Assembly (NCBI RefSeq): GCF_030272615.1
Contig: NC_081405.1
Span: 473,360,008-473,424,007 of the forward strand
DNA: 64,000 bases
Direction of reading: 5' to 3'
Origin: Cryptomeria japonica
Lineage: Eukaryota > Streptophyta > Pinopsida > Cupressales > Cupressaceae
A model generated the notes under the pieces. The model was given only the letters and a program-made list of their open reading frames with translations. It searched no databases and had not been told where the DNA came from. Both the position numbers and the translations under genes were made by a program. Within the stretch, counting starts at the first letter, position 1. Every line of letters starts with the position of its first letter. Positions 34,065 through 44,798 of the stretch are shown here, in pieces.

Positions 34065-35553
34065 GACCCTTATTCTGATGGAAGTCATAGTATTCATTTT
34101 CTCGTCACCATCTTGGTTTGACATCTGGATCATATGGTCTGGAGTTATCTGGTAGTGTTATCAAGTTGTTTGCCAATAGAGTTTTGAAAGCAGATTCATA
34201 TGATTCTTCAAGAGGAGTAAAATCATGCTTAGGTTTGGAAAGCCAAGGCTTTTCTTTGAACCATTCCTTTGTTTTCTTTGGCAGATTCTCTATTGCAATC
34301 TCAACAGGTTTAAGTGCTTGTGTACCACTAGCTAAGTTGAATATTGTGGATTTTGAGTTGGTTTTGACAGTGTCTACTACTCTATTATTAACAACATTCT
34401 TGTTGTTATCTTTGGCAAATTTCCAATAATTGTTCTTCTCTTTAGAGCTAGATCTTGTTTGTGTTTCTTTCCAAGGCATGATATCTCCTTTCTTTATGAG
34501 CATATCTTCCATTCAAGTGGCATTATCTACCATTTTGTTAAATGATGGGTGTACTTGAATTTGTATACTATATTTCAGTTCGGGGACCAAGTTATTGACA
34601 AATATATCCATTTTCTCAGAGTCTGGGATAGGTCGTGGATACCTAGAGAACATCTTTCTCCAGCGTTGGAGAAAAGTAAGAAGAGGTTCTCCTGTTTTCT
34701 GTTGAGTATTACAAAGATTTATCATAGTCACAGGATGTCGAATTTTGTATGAGTATTGTTGTAAAAATAGTTGGATTAGTTCTTCAAATGTTTTTATTCC
34801 TTTGGGTAGACTTGAGAACCATTCCATTGCTTGACCCCCTAAACTCCTTGGGAAGAGATGCATGAGGTACGTTTGATCATGCATGAACTCCATACAAGCA
34901 GCACTAAATTCCCTAACATGGTCTTGAGGATCTGAGGTACCATCATATTTGTCAAATTTTGGGATTTCCACTCATGGAGGAAATGGAGGCATGTGTATAT
35001 TCTTGTCAAATGGAAAGGGACATATTGTTTCCAGAGAATATTGTTTTGGGGACTTGTCCTTATTCTTCAGTTCTGTGATCTCCATCTACAAAGCTAGTAA
35101 CTATTTGTGTACCATGAGTATAGGTGAGTCTTCCTTTTTAGTAACAAGTGTCTAAACATCATATCCAATACGAAGTTTGCCACCTTGTTTTGCTAGCTCT
35201 AAGAAATAGTCTTCCTTCTCTCAGGTCATGATAGTTTTCATCATTTTTCTAAAGTCTTTGTCTTTCTGACAGTCAATGATTTCCTTTTCAAGAGGTTCAG
35301 CGTCTTCATCAGTCTCACTTGATGATGAGGAGTCATTATGATTTTTGGGAATATTACGATCATTTTTGTTTCCATCATTGTATTCTATCTCATGTATGGT
35401 GGTTGATTCAGGTTCATCAAAAATTGGTCCGCCTGATGACGACGGCATGTCAGTGAGTGGATCCTTCACATAGAATGGATTATATTGATATTTGAAGGGT
35501 TGTTCTTTGCCTTTGACTTCTTTCTTACGAGAAATCCTGGTTTGAATAGGCAT
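34065..35553 (-). pseudogene. Tat gag, N-terminal and central part
   Basis: Three segments (35553-35221, 34971-34513 and 34512-34105) share one frame with the pol part beyond the insertion. The central segment is a retrotransposon Gag capsid domain: KFDKYDGTSDPQDHVREF, QAMEWFSSLP, FEELIQLFLQQY and EPLLTFLQRWR. The frame then reaches the motif YYDFHQNKGHN, where the nested element interrupts it; the partner Cys lies at 21131. The stop at the 34513 boundary is TGA. The protein would form the cytoplasmic particle shell. The start is uncertain, as ATG at 35553 is simply the first Met in frame. Confidence 0.88.
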
Positions 35554-35654
35554 CTTTATGGATTTGTGTGACCTAAATTTGTTTGTGATGCAGAGGTCAA
35601 GATCAATTTTGGAGCTAGTTGTTTAGTTTAGAGTATTGTTTAGGAGAAACAACT

Positions 35655-35798
35655 AAGATTTAGTCTGATTTTAGGAACAATCTATCCTGTCTAAGACGTT
35701 ATCTCAGTTGATTCTAAGCGTAGTGTAAGATTTAGTTTGGTTTCAGGAACGATCTATCCTATATAAGACGTTATCTAAGTGACTAAAATTTGATAGGT
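35655..35798. repeat. 72-bp tandem duplication in the Tat leader
   Basis: Two copies beginning AAGATTTAGT (35655, 35727) share AGGAAC, ATCTATCCT and AAGACGTTATCT in order. Confidence 0.8.
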
Positions 35799-36320
35799 AG
35801 GTGATTGAACTAGCTGAAAGGTGATCAACCAAATCGAGCAACGTAAATGGCAGATGTACACTGTCTTGATCTGTTTATGCTCAGGAAAATGATAACCAAT
35901 ATTATGTTTGCTATAAGCTATTTTTAGGCAAGTTTGATTGTTCTATTCTGACAAAACTAGAGACTCGTACGACAATATTTTCTGGACCAAATGATAATTT
36001 AGCAATTATAGGACGACAATAGTTCTATTTCATATGAGTTGCTGCCTCGTACCGTATGACAAATGGGAATGTGCAGGACAACAAAAGACTGAGGCCAATT
36101 TTGTCTTGTACGAGACAAGATACAGTGTAGGATGATAGATGACTCAGACTCGTATGACAGATAATATGGTATAGGACGACAAATCAGTAGACTCGTATGA
36201 CATAGGACCTGGTGCAGCATGATGGATTATCAGACTCATACGACTATTCACAAGACAAAGCCTGGAAATTTTGAGTTTTTCCGATTGATGAGTATGATAA
36301 CTGAGTATGACTAATTCTGA

Positions 36321-36617
36321 GATGGACTGATTTTTGACCAGGATAAACTAGTTTCTGACACGAACAAATTTCTGACTTAAAATGGACTAGTTTCTGACAC
36401 AGACAGAGTTTCGACTTACGATGGACTAGTTTTTGACACAGATAATGTTTTGACTTAGGATGGACTAGTCTCTGACATAGACAGAGTTTCGACTTAGGAT
36501 GGACTAGTTTCTGACATGAACAGAGTTTTGACTTAGGATGGACTAGTTTCTGACATGGACAAAGTTTTGACTTAGGATGGATTAGTTTCTAACATGGACA
36601 GAGTTTTGACTCACTGA
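36321..36617. repeat. 39-bp tandem repeat in the Tat leader
   Basis: GGACTAGTTTCTGACA recurs at exact 39-bp steps (36384, 36423, 36462, 36501, 36540, 36579), with at least one more diverged copy before it. Each unit continues with GACAGAGTTTTGACTTAGGA. Confidence 0.92.
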
Positions 36618-37903
36618 GTTGTTTCTGGTCTTCACCAATTTTTGGTATTTTAGTTTTTGTTTCAGGGATGAAAACACAAAAAACAAGTAGTATGTATAGT
36701 GACTCCAATCACAACATGCAAACCCTACGGAATTTGGTGAGGAAAGAAAACCTTTGCTTGTAGACTCAGGTACACACCCAATAGCTAATCAGAATATGAC
36801 CACTGAGTCTCACGCAATGGATTCTCAACACCGTATTATCCAACTCCAAATGCTAATGGGGGCACAAAATGACAAGTATCTTGGGAGAGTTACTATCTCT
36901 CTTACACAAAGATTATCCCCCTTTCAGAGGTGAACCAGGTAGCTTCTAATTACAAATTGGATTTAGTCAGGGATCCATTCGACATGTCAAGGTATAAACT
37001 CAATTAAGAGGTTTCCCAGCCTTGAAAACCAAGGTTTAATATACCCGAAGGTACGAAGGAGAACTATTCCCGAGCACTGCCATTGACTTGATTTTCGTCA
37101 AATCACGTTTATTTTATAGTGGGTTGGAGTACTTGGCATCTAGCCATTCCCACTTAGGTCCTTCCCCTCTCACCGACCGTAAAGGCTATAGAGTTATTAG
37201 CTCCTTAGGAGGGCAAGCCTGCTAAAGATGTTACAATCAATCTTAAGAAAATACTTCAAGGGTCTAGATTTCTGATTGTCTAGAAGAAGACAAGAGCATA
37301 CTCTCCTACCTCTCAAATTTTTGTAAAACACAAAAGACAGATTCTGTTCATTAACTAGATAGCAAGTTAGGTGCCTAAAAATGAATTTAAAGAATACACG
37401 ACATTTAGTCGATTCTCCTCAGGCAACCTACAAAGACAATGAATCAGTAGTCATATTGTCTTTATGGGACAAGCATATTCTTCGACAAGTGTTCTGCAAA
37501 AACTAGTTAGGCTGTGAAAAAATCTGAGATAGATAGATAAACAGTCAGGGTCAGTCGTCAGAATAATCAATCAGAAATGAGAAAATTATGAAATTTGCCT
37601 CTTTTACCAGAAAATACAGAATCATACGATAGACACTTGACTCGTACGAGACAGGATTTAGTATCGTATGAAAGAAGATTGCTGATGATGTCTGCTCGTA
37701 CGATAGAGGATTTCTACTCGTATGATAGAGGATCTGCTTGTACGATAGGATATTTGCAATTTGTGCGATGCCTGCAGTTTGTCATTACAGCCTATAAAAA
37801 TTGTCGTACGAGATGTACGGACGAAAAACTGAAAAATCTGAAATCTAGAAAATAACAAAAAAAAGTGGTCAGTCTTGGAGGCTGAAAAAGTGTAGTCTTT
37901 AGG

Positions 37904-37920
37904 CCCCATAGTGGGTGCCA
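37904..37920 (-). promoter_or_regulatory. Tat primer binding site, tRNA-Lys type
   Basis: On the minus strand TGGCACCCACTATGGGG lies six bases after the LTR end. The complement of plant tRNA-Lys(CTT), as I recall it, is TGGCGCCCACCGTGGGG; 14 of 17 match and all three differences are transitions. Confidence 0.75.
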
Positions 37921-37926
37921 GAGATG

Positions 37927-39075
37927 TGTGTGTGAAAAAGTGAACCTGTAGCTGTAAGCACAACACTTCAATTAAGTCATTATATGCATGGTTAGTAATC
38001 AATAATCAATAAGTAATAAACCATAGCAAAGCGACCAATTGCCTTCTAAAAGATGTGAGTATAAGATTGCTCTCAGATTTTTATAAGCAATACTAGTGAC
38101 TAGACTACACCAAGATGAAGGATTTAATCTGTATGATATTAAGCCATATGGATGCAAGATGAATGAATAATTCAAGCAATAATCAATTCAAGCAACAATG
38201 GATGCAAGCAATAATGAATGGAAAATGGATGCAAATAATCTAAAAAGCACAATAATCTTCAATGACTCTAGAGCAAAATTAGTGTGATAATAATCTCCAA
38301 GCATGCTCTCAAAAATCTCTAGGGTCAATTGGAATGAGAGCTGAAGACTGAATTTATAGAGAATCACAAGAGAGATGATGAAAAAGCTTAATTTTGGATT
38401 AACTGAAATAATTGAGAAATCATGTTCAGTTAACCTTGAGATAGATTCCAATTATAGTTTAATTAAAATGCATTCAAATTAGAAGTCCAAGTTGCATTGG
38501 AAAGTAATAATAAATTAATTCCATGCATATCTGATAAAAATAGATAATTCTTTAATTTATTCAAGAAAAAGGTCTTTTCAATGCAACTGAACTTCTTTTT
38601 CTGAAAAGCTTTGAGTTTCAATTTTAGAGAATAATTCAATAATTCAATTAAATTGCTTTTCTGATTTCAAGTTCTAAATTTAGAAAAAGAAATAATATCT
38701 CAAGTTTGATTTCTCTCTCAATTCAATTCTTTTGTTTTATTTTCAATTCAACTCTTTGTAATAAATTAATTCATCTTGTGTAATAAATTAATCCTTTTTG
38801 CATGATTGAATGGCAAATTTATTAATTAATTAAATATGCAAGGATATTTAATAAATTAAAATGGGGTAATTGACCAAAATGATATTATTGGAAATGATTT
38901 GATTAATTAAATAAATATTTAATTAATATTGAGTAGTTGATTTGCCATGTGATATTTGATGATTAAAGAATTAATAATGTGCTCAAGATTGATTTAATTG
39001 CCTTTGGTTAGGAACTTGGTGATGTTGTCGAGATTAGGGGCCCATGGTTTAGATGATCATTTTTAGGGTATTACA
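37927..39075 (-). repeat. Tat element 5' LTR
   Basis: Partner of 8519-9667 with identical length. On the minus strand it starts TGTAATACCC and ends CACACACA, followed by the primer site. One extra TG dinucleotide lies at the inner border. Confidence 0.93.
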
Positions 39076-39989
39076 CAATTAGATTGGGGTTTGCCTTGTT
39101 TTTGTCAGTTTAATAGGTTTCTCCACTTGTCCCAACTCTTGATGATCAATCTCTTCAAGAGATGGTTGTAGAGATGTTGAACATGATCTACATTGTTTTA
39201 ATCTTGATCCACATGATGATTTTGGTTTCTCCCTGGTGGTCTAAAGTTAAACAAATAACAATTTTAAAGTGGTGTTGATATCTAGGCCAATAGATTGAGT
39301 TCCTTCATTTGTGTTTGAGATGTGGTTGGGGTTCAAGTATGTTTTGGTTGATCTACAACCTAATTTTGTTTATGATACATATGTTTGAAGCCAACCTATA
39401 TTGTACCACATATTTCATTTGTAAGGTATTTTTTAGATGACTTAATATATGCTTTGAAGTGATGTAGAGGGTATTTATAAAAGGACAAATTGTTTGTGAA
39501 GAGTGTAAAATGTATGCAATGAGTTAGTGATGAATCATTTGAGTATGAAGTGTGCAAAGTTAGTTTGATGGAGTATTTGTGATACAAAGAGGACTACAAC
39601 ATCAATATGTGTCAGATGCTTCTTTTATAGCAGTCATGTTCAAGTTTTCATTGTAATTTTCATATAACTTGCTACCAGACAATGTGTCTCTTTAGCAATC
39701 TCTGTTTCAATATATCTTGCTCTATGAGTCCTTTCTGGGAGCAGTGAGCTTCCTTGGATAGTGATCCCTAAAACAATCATTGTAATATTTGTTTCACATA
39801 GTGTGAGTTAACTCTCACTGTGGTTTTCCCTTTACTAGTTTTCCTCATAAAAATTTTAGTGTTCTTGTGTGGTGCATGCTTTGTTTATGTTCTTTCATTC
39901 AATCGATTTGATTTAATGTTTAAATGGTTAATATATTAATATAGTTGATGTTTATTCACCCCCCCCTCAATATTCGGGTGTGTTCAACA
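39076..39989 (+). mobile_element. Solo Copia LTR, right half
   Basis: It resumes after the Tat element and ends with a C run, CTCAATATTC and TGTTCAACA, like the end of the Copia-1 LTR. TAATC follows at 39990-39994. Confidence 0.75.
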
Positions 39990-39994
39990 TAATC
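39990..39994. repeat. Right target-site duplication of the solo Copia LTR
   Basis: TAATC, equal to 7756-7760. Confidence 0.75.
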
Positions 39995-41284
39995 ATTCGC
40001 TACCCTTATACTATTTATGATTTTATTTAACCCTAGTTTCATTTCATGGAGTGGTTAGGAACATATTTCCCATGATTTTTTGACTATTTTCATTATTTTC
40101 ATGCAGCATGCCTATAGGATACTGTCCATGGTTTTATGCAACATAAGCTATCATTTATCCAATTAACTTACAAACAACAATACTTATGAATATGTTCTAC
40201 TCCACTAATCGTATACTCCTCCTATCATTGCAATTTGAATAGGGTTTCATTCTCATGACCCCATTGCACTTTTTAGGGTGACATAATCAACAAAGCATGT
40301 ATAATTTGATACCCTCATATCTAGGGCTTAATTATAAATACCCTTGTTCTGATTCATAAAACTATGCAAGTTTTTTTGATGAGTCTATTAAGATCTTTAT
40401 TCTAATGTTAACTTGTCTTCCAAATTCATTGTTTTCTTTCCTTATGGGTTGAAAAGACCACCAACTTAATTTTTGTGTATAATAATAAAAAACCTTTGTT
40501 TATATTCATGAAACTCTAAATATATTTTTTGTTAGGAATTACAAGCCGAAAGTATCAATTATATGCAAATAATTATAAAACACGGGAATGAGAAAACACA
40601 TAAAATAATCATAGCGAAGAGACAATATTTAATGTGGTTCACCCAATCTCAGGCTACATCCACCAAATAGAGAGTTCAATCTTATTATCCAGTAAATCAA
40701 AACCGATTACAACCAGCAATCTTCTTGCAACTCAATACCGCTGCAAAATGCCACAAATTCTCTAACCCTTAGCCTTTTTATCATGACATGTCGGTTACAA
40801 AATTAGGGTTACAACATGTCAGCCAATAGAAAAATAACACATGAAGCCTTTATAAAATAATAAAAGTATTTTTGGCCTTGCGGGGCACTACCCCTCGACC
40901 CTGCCATGTATTGCAACAGGGAGTGTGCAAGGGATGCTACCCCTTGATCCCAACTTGGGGGTGCTGCCCCCAAACCCCTATTGAAAAATATAGGCAAAAA
41001 TTACACTGATCGAAGTAGGGAAAATTTAACCTCTGAGTCTGATTAGGCTCCATATAACAATATTTGTGTCATTTTGCTTTCCAAGTAGACACAACATCAT
41101 ATATTTTCATTATATGTATAAATGATTTGATTAATAATTTGTATAGTCACATTTACTTTGTAGGGTTCCAATTTTAGCCGATGTTATAAATTCAAGGTTG
41201 TCTTCCACTACAAGTTTAATTCCAAAAGACCTTGTTTATATTCATGAAATTGTTTGTGTGTATATCCATATATACATATACATG
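39995..41284. other. Geneless spacer with one solo-LTR-like repeat
   Basis: No coding region is supported. The original neighbour of 4881-7755 continues here, because removing the nested insert joins the two. TTTGTTTATATTCATGAAA and a close variant occur at about 40496 and 41231, on both sides of the repeat at 40530-41059. Confidence 0.6.
40530..41059 (+). repeat. Possible solo LTR related to 6746-7287
   Basis: It begins TGTTAGGAATT and ends near CATATAACA. It shares TTTAATGTGGTTCACCCA, GGCTACATCCACC and a G/C block with AAACCCC. The exact ends and target duplication are not settled. Confidence 0.4.
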
Positions 41285-41348
41285 GGTAAGTGCACTAAGA
41301 TGATGAATATAAAAGTGGCCACATGCCAAAAAAAACCAAATTTTGTAT

Positions 41349-41612
41349 AACCCATGCGGGTTCTAAAAATTCAAAAATGTGCTAGGCTTGTAACACCAAG
41401 CCTAACCAAAAACAATTTAAAAAACCAAAATTTCCTCAAAACCCATACGGGTTTTGAGAAACATTTGGTTTTTTAATAAAAAAATTAAAAGTTTCTCAAA
41501 ACCTGAATCATATTTTTTTTTGTGTAGGCCATAGGTTTTGGCCATTTTCAATGCCAAAACCCGTGGAACAATAGCAAGGGAAAGCCAAAAAACCATAGAA
41601 CCCGCACGGGTT
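41349..41612. repeat. Three AACCC-N4-GGGTT palindromes
   Basis: AACCCATGCGGGTT (41349), AACCCATACGGGTT (41440, inside a palindrome with perfect 10-bp arms at 41435-41458) and AACCCGCACGGGTT (41599) lie within 270 bp just upstream of the first exon at 41658. Repeated palindromes near an end suit a DNA-binding site. Confidence 0.75.
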
Positions 41613-43302
41613 TGCAATTATTTTGGATTTTCTCAACATTGAGAGCAATTTTCAACAATGGCACCCTGTCGAACAGGTAAGATTTGATTGGTTTGATTAT
41701 TTTTGTTTGCATTTTAATTGAAGTAGGATTTTTTAATTGATTTAAGTTTTGTTTTTATTAATTTGATGTTAGATTCTTCAAGCAATCCCCCAAAATGAAA
41801 TAGACAACAAAGACCTCCTCCTGCACAAGCAACACAAGAAAACCTTGTAAACATTGCACATGAGCAACAAGAAAACCCTAAAAATCCTCAAAATTATACT
41901 CCTCAACAACCACCACCACCGCGAAACCCTCCACATCCTCCATTAGATCATGTAGATGCCACACAAGATGATCTCATCAATCGCCTTACACAAAATAGTG
42001 CCCAAATTTCTATATTGGTGAATATGTTGAGGTCATCTAGGCTTGAGCACCACTCAACCCTCGCCAGAAAACTAGAAACAATGGCTAACAGTGCAAATGA
42101 GGTATCTAGGGAGGTTACAAAATGGGGTTCATGGAGGGATAGATGTCGAACATTTTATGTTGATGGGTTGTCATATGATCAAGTGAAAAAAAAGGTCATA
42201 GGTAAAGCTAACATATGTGCTCTTTTCACCGATCCTGTTACTAGTAACAACCTAGAACTAAATACGACTTGGTTTCCTATACATTGGTGTGTTCATGCTA
42301 GGCTGAAAGAAGCTTTTGGGGATAGGTGGTATACTGTATTTGATCAACCACTTTGTAATAATTAGGAGGTGTCTCTATATTTTTTGAGAAAGTTGTATTG
42401 TAAGTTTATCCTTGGTGAGAAGTCGAATTACTTTGACATCCGAAAATTTTAGGGTAGAGGGAGAGGCTTTGCATAGGATAGACCTGGGGCCGATAGGGTG
42501 GTAGAGTCACAACATAGGAGGCGTACAACTCCCAAACCCATGGTTCATGTCATTGTCCCTATATCCTTGAAGGAGTCTATGGAATTACAGACTCTTCAAA
42601 CAACTACATCATTGACTGATGTCATTGTTCAACATGGCACATAGTTGGTCAGAGAAGAGGATGTACCAGCACCTACGACACCTCCTTCATCAATAACACC
42701 TCCTTCATCAGCAACATCTCCTTCATCAATGACACCTCCTTCATCAATGTCACCTCATGCATCATTTGGCACAAGCCAGCCCATTCAACATATGTGCCCC
42801 ACCTGTCAGGGTGTATGTTCTGGTGTAGACACTAACGCACACAAGGATGGTTCAACATCCCATTCATGTACATGTTGCAGGAGTAGATGCCATGCTTCCA
42901 CTACAGAGGATGTGGTCCTCACTGACGAATTGATCAATATGTTGCACCCTCTCTATCAGACACAGGTGTGTTTAATTTTGTTTATGACATGTTATCAATT
43001 AAGTGACTAAATCTTATAAAAAGAAATAAATTTTTATTTTTAGAACAATTTAAAGTGACATAAATAAAATGCATTGCAGGGTGCAGCAGGTGGTGGGAGT
43101 ACACCACATACTTTTTAGTCGACTCCACAGTGACGAGTAGTTTCACCACCAGAGGTAAAGATTTGTAAATTTGTTAAAAATATAATAATACATTGGTTTC
43201 AAAATATCTTTTTTTAATTATATGTATCATTACTTGGTGTTTTATAGGGCTTATCAGTGGTTGAGATGTCCCAACTTGATGATATCATGCTTTCGACCAT
43301 TG

Positions 43303-43307
43303 ACTTT
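43303..43307. repeat. Left target-site duplication of the 4.4-kb insertion
   Basis: ACTTT, repeated at 47698-47702. Confidence 0.85.
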
Positions 43308-44291
43308 TGTCATGCCCAACTTTTGGGCACGAACGGAAATTTTTTTTTTTTTTTAAAAAAATACTTAATTAATTAACGACCTCTTAAATTAATATAATGC
43401 AACTTTGTTTGGTCTTAACTACATTTGTGTAAATCAGGTAATTAAGTTCAGTTGCGCGATAACAAGGTTCACTAAGTTATCAACGAGCTAATATTTCTCC
43501 CAAAAGGGAAATCACTAAGCTTTATAAAAAAATAATTAAAATCTCAAGTATAACGATTTATCTCGTATTTAAGTGATCTAAAATTTATCTTATCTTTCTT
43601 AACCTCCAGGGTTCTAAATTTAATTGTCCTAGTTATTACAACACCTTATCAAAATGAAATACCCCATGAATTAAAAATACTTTATAACCTTAGACTAAAT
43701 TGGCCCTCTTGGCCCTACAAATAATTTTGTGTTTATATATTTTTTTTGAGTCTACTCACCAAGTATTAAAATCTTCTTATAAAATCTCTTCTACATTCAT
43801 TAATAATTTAAAAGGAAAAATAACATTACTTAATTCTAAAATCAAATATATGATTCCAATTAAATAAAGAAATTAAACCCCTCAAGGAATTAAATCCTCT
43901 TTTATATATAAACAGTTAATTAAGGGCTCATAAAAATGTTTAAATAAAAAGGGTGTTTATAATTTGTTTTACTAACTATCCCTTTCCCCCCCACACACAC
44001 ACACATCTCCTAGTTTAAAATCTAAATATGTTTGCCCTAACCCGAAAATAGGGTTAGGGCATATGTGAACAACATTCTTACCATTTTGTGTGTGTGGGTT
44101 GTGTGTTTGAAAACCCCCCCCCTTTTTTTTTTTGTGTTTGTGAGTGTGTGCAGGTGAAGGGGAGTCAGCGGCCATGAAAGGCAGTGCACAGGGGCGGACC
44201 GAGCCAAACCCCCTTTATTTTCGTGCATGCTTTAACTGGTAGTGGACAGAGAGAGTTAAGTTTTTTTTTTTTAAAGTGGCGTAGAAGTGGG

Positions 44292-44482
44292 GAAACAGGC
44301 GGAGCAGGGGGGGGAAGAGCCGGCAGCGCGGGGCACCGCCGGCAGCGCGGGGCACCGCCGGCTGCGGACAGCGCCTCCCGCAGGCTGCTGCTCCCACAGG
44401 CTGCGGACGTCGCCGCCCGCAGTCTGCGGGTGCCGCAGGCTGCGGCCGTCGCCGCCCGAGAGCGCGGCCCCCGCGTTTCTTG
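44292..44482. repeat. GC- and CpG-rich island with 19-bp repeats
   Basis: A sharp GC-rich patch in AT-rich surroundings. GCCGGCAGCGCGGGGCACC is present twice in tandem (44319-44356) and starts a third time, followed by variants of CCGCAGGCTGCGG. Within an LTR this may be the promoter area. The Ala-rich frames on both strands come from the repeats. Confidence 0.8.
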
Positions 44483-44584
44483 CAAACAATGCCTTCGTTT
44501 ATTCAACGTTGATTCATTTCTTTCCTTCGGGGTTTGGTAATATGTTAACAAGGTGCTTAATCAGAATGCAGGGTTAATAATCCA

Positions 44585-44590
<6 letters not shown>

Positions 44591-44616
<26 letters not shown>
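44591..44616. repeat. TA microsatellite
   Basis: Thirteen TA units. Confidence 0.95.
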
Positions 44617-44618
<2 letters not shown>

Positions 44619-44696
44619 TTTTTGTTTTCTTTTTTTTTTGTCTAACAGTTTAATATACAATAAACTTCTTTATAAAGTCTGAACCAGTTTATTATT

Positions 44697-44798
<102 letters not shown>

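Larger units (their letters stand above)
35554..37903 (-). other. Tat 5' leader, no gene
   Basis: A long untranslated leader between primer site and gag. It holds a 72-bp direct repeat (35655-35798), a 39-bp tandem array (36321-36617) and many TCGTATGAC/TCGTACGA words (35965-36245 and 37620-37810). Confidence 0.65.
8519..39075 (-). mobile_element. Tat-lineage Ty3/gypsy retrotransposon (30.6 kb with nested insert)
   Basis: Two 1149-bp direct repeats (8519-9667 and 37927-39075) bound the element. On the minus strand the order is 5' LTR, primer site, long leader, gag, protease, RT, RNase H, second RNase H, integrase, long 3' region with an antisense PMD gene, purine tract, 3' LTR. The second RNase H and the antisense extra ORF mark the Tat lineage. 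Subtracting the 12.9-kb nested element and one target repeat leaves about 17.6 kb. Over 8581-9060 versus 37989-38468 I counted 13 differences in 480 positions, 10 of them transitions. A candidate target duplication (CAATC at 8512-8516, CAATT at 39076-39080) is imperfect and offset by 2 bp. Confidence 0.93.

Noticed and set aside
36321-36617. CRISPR-like array
   Set aside because: The 39-bp units are contiguous with no spacers, and the DNA is plant nuclear.
44165-44577. Ala/Gly/Arg-rich open frames on both strands
   Set aside because: They arise from the GC-rich repeats in a solo-LTR-like insertion; open frames on all phases are expected there.
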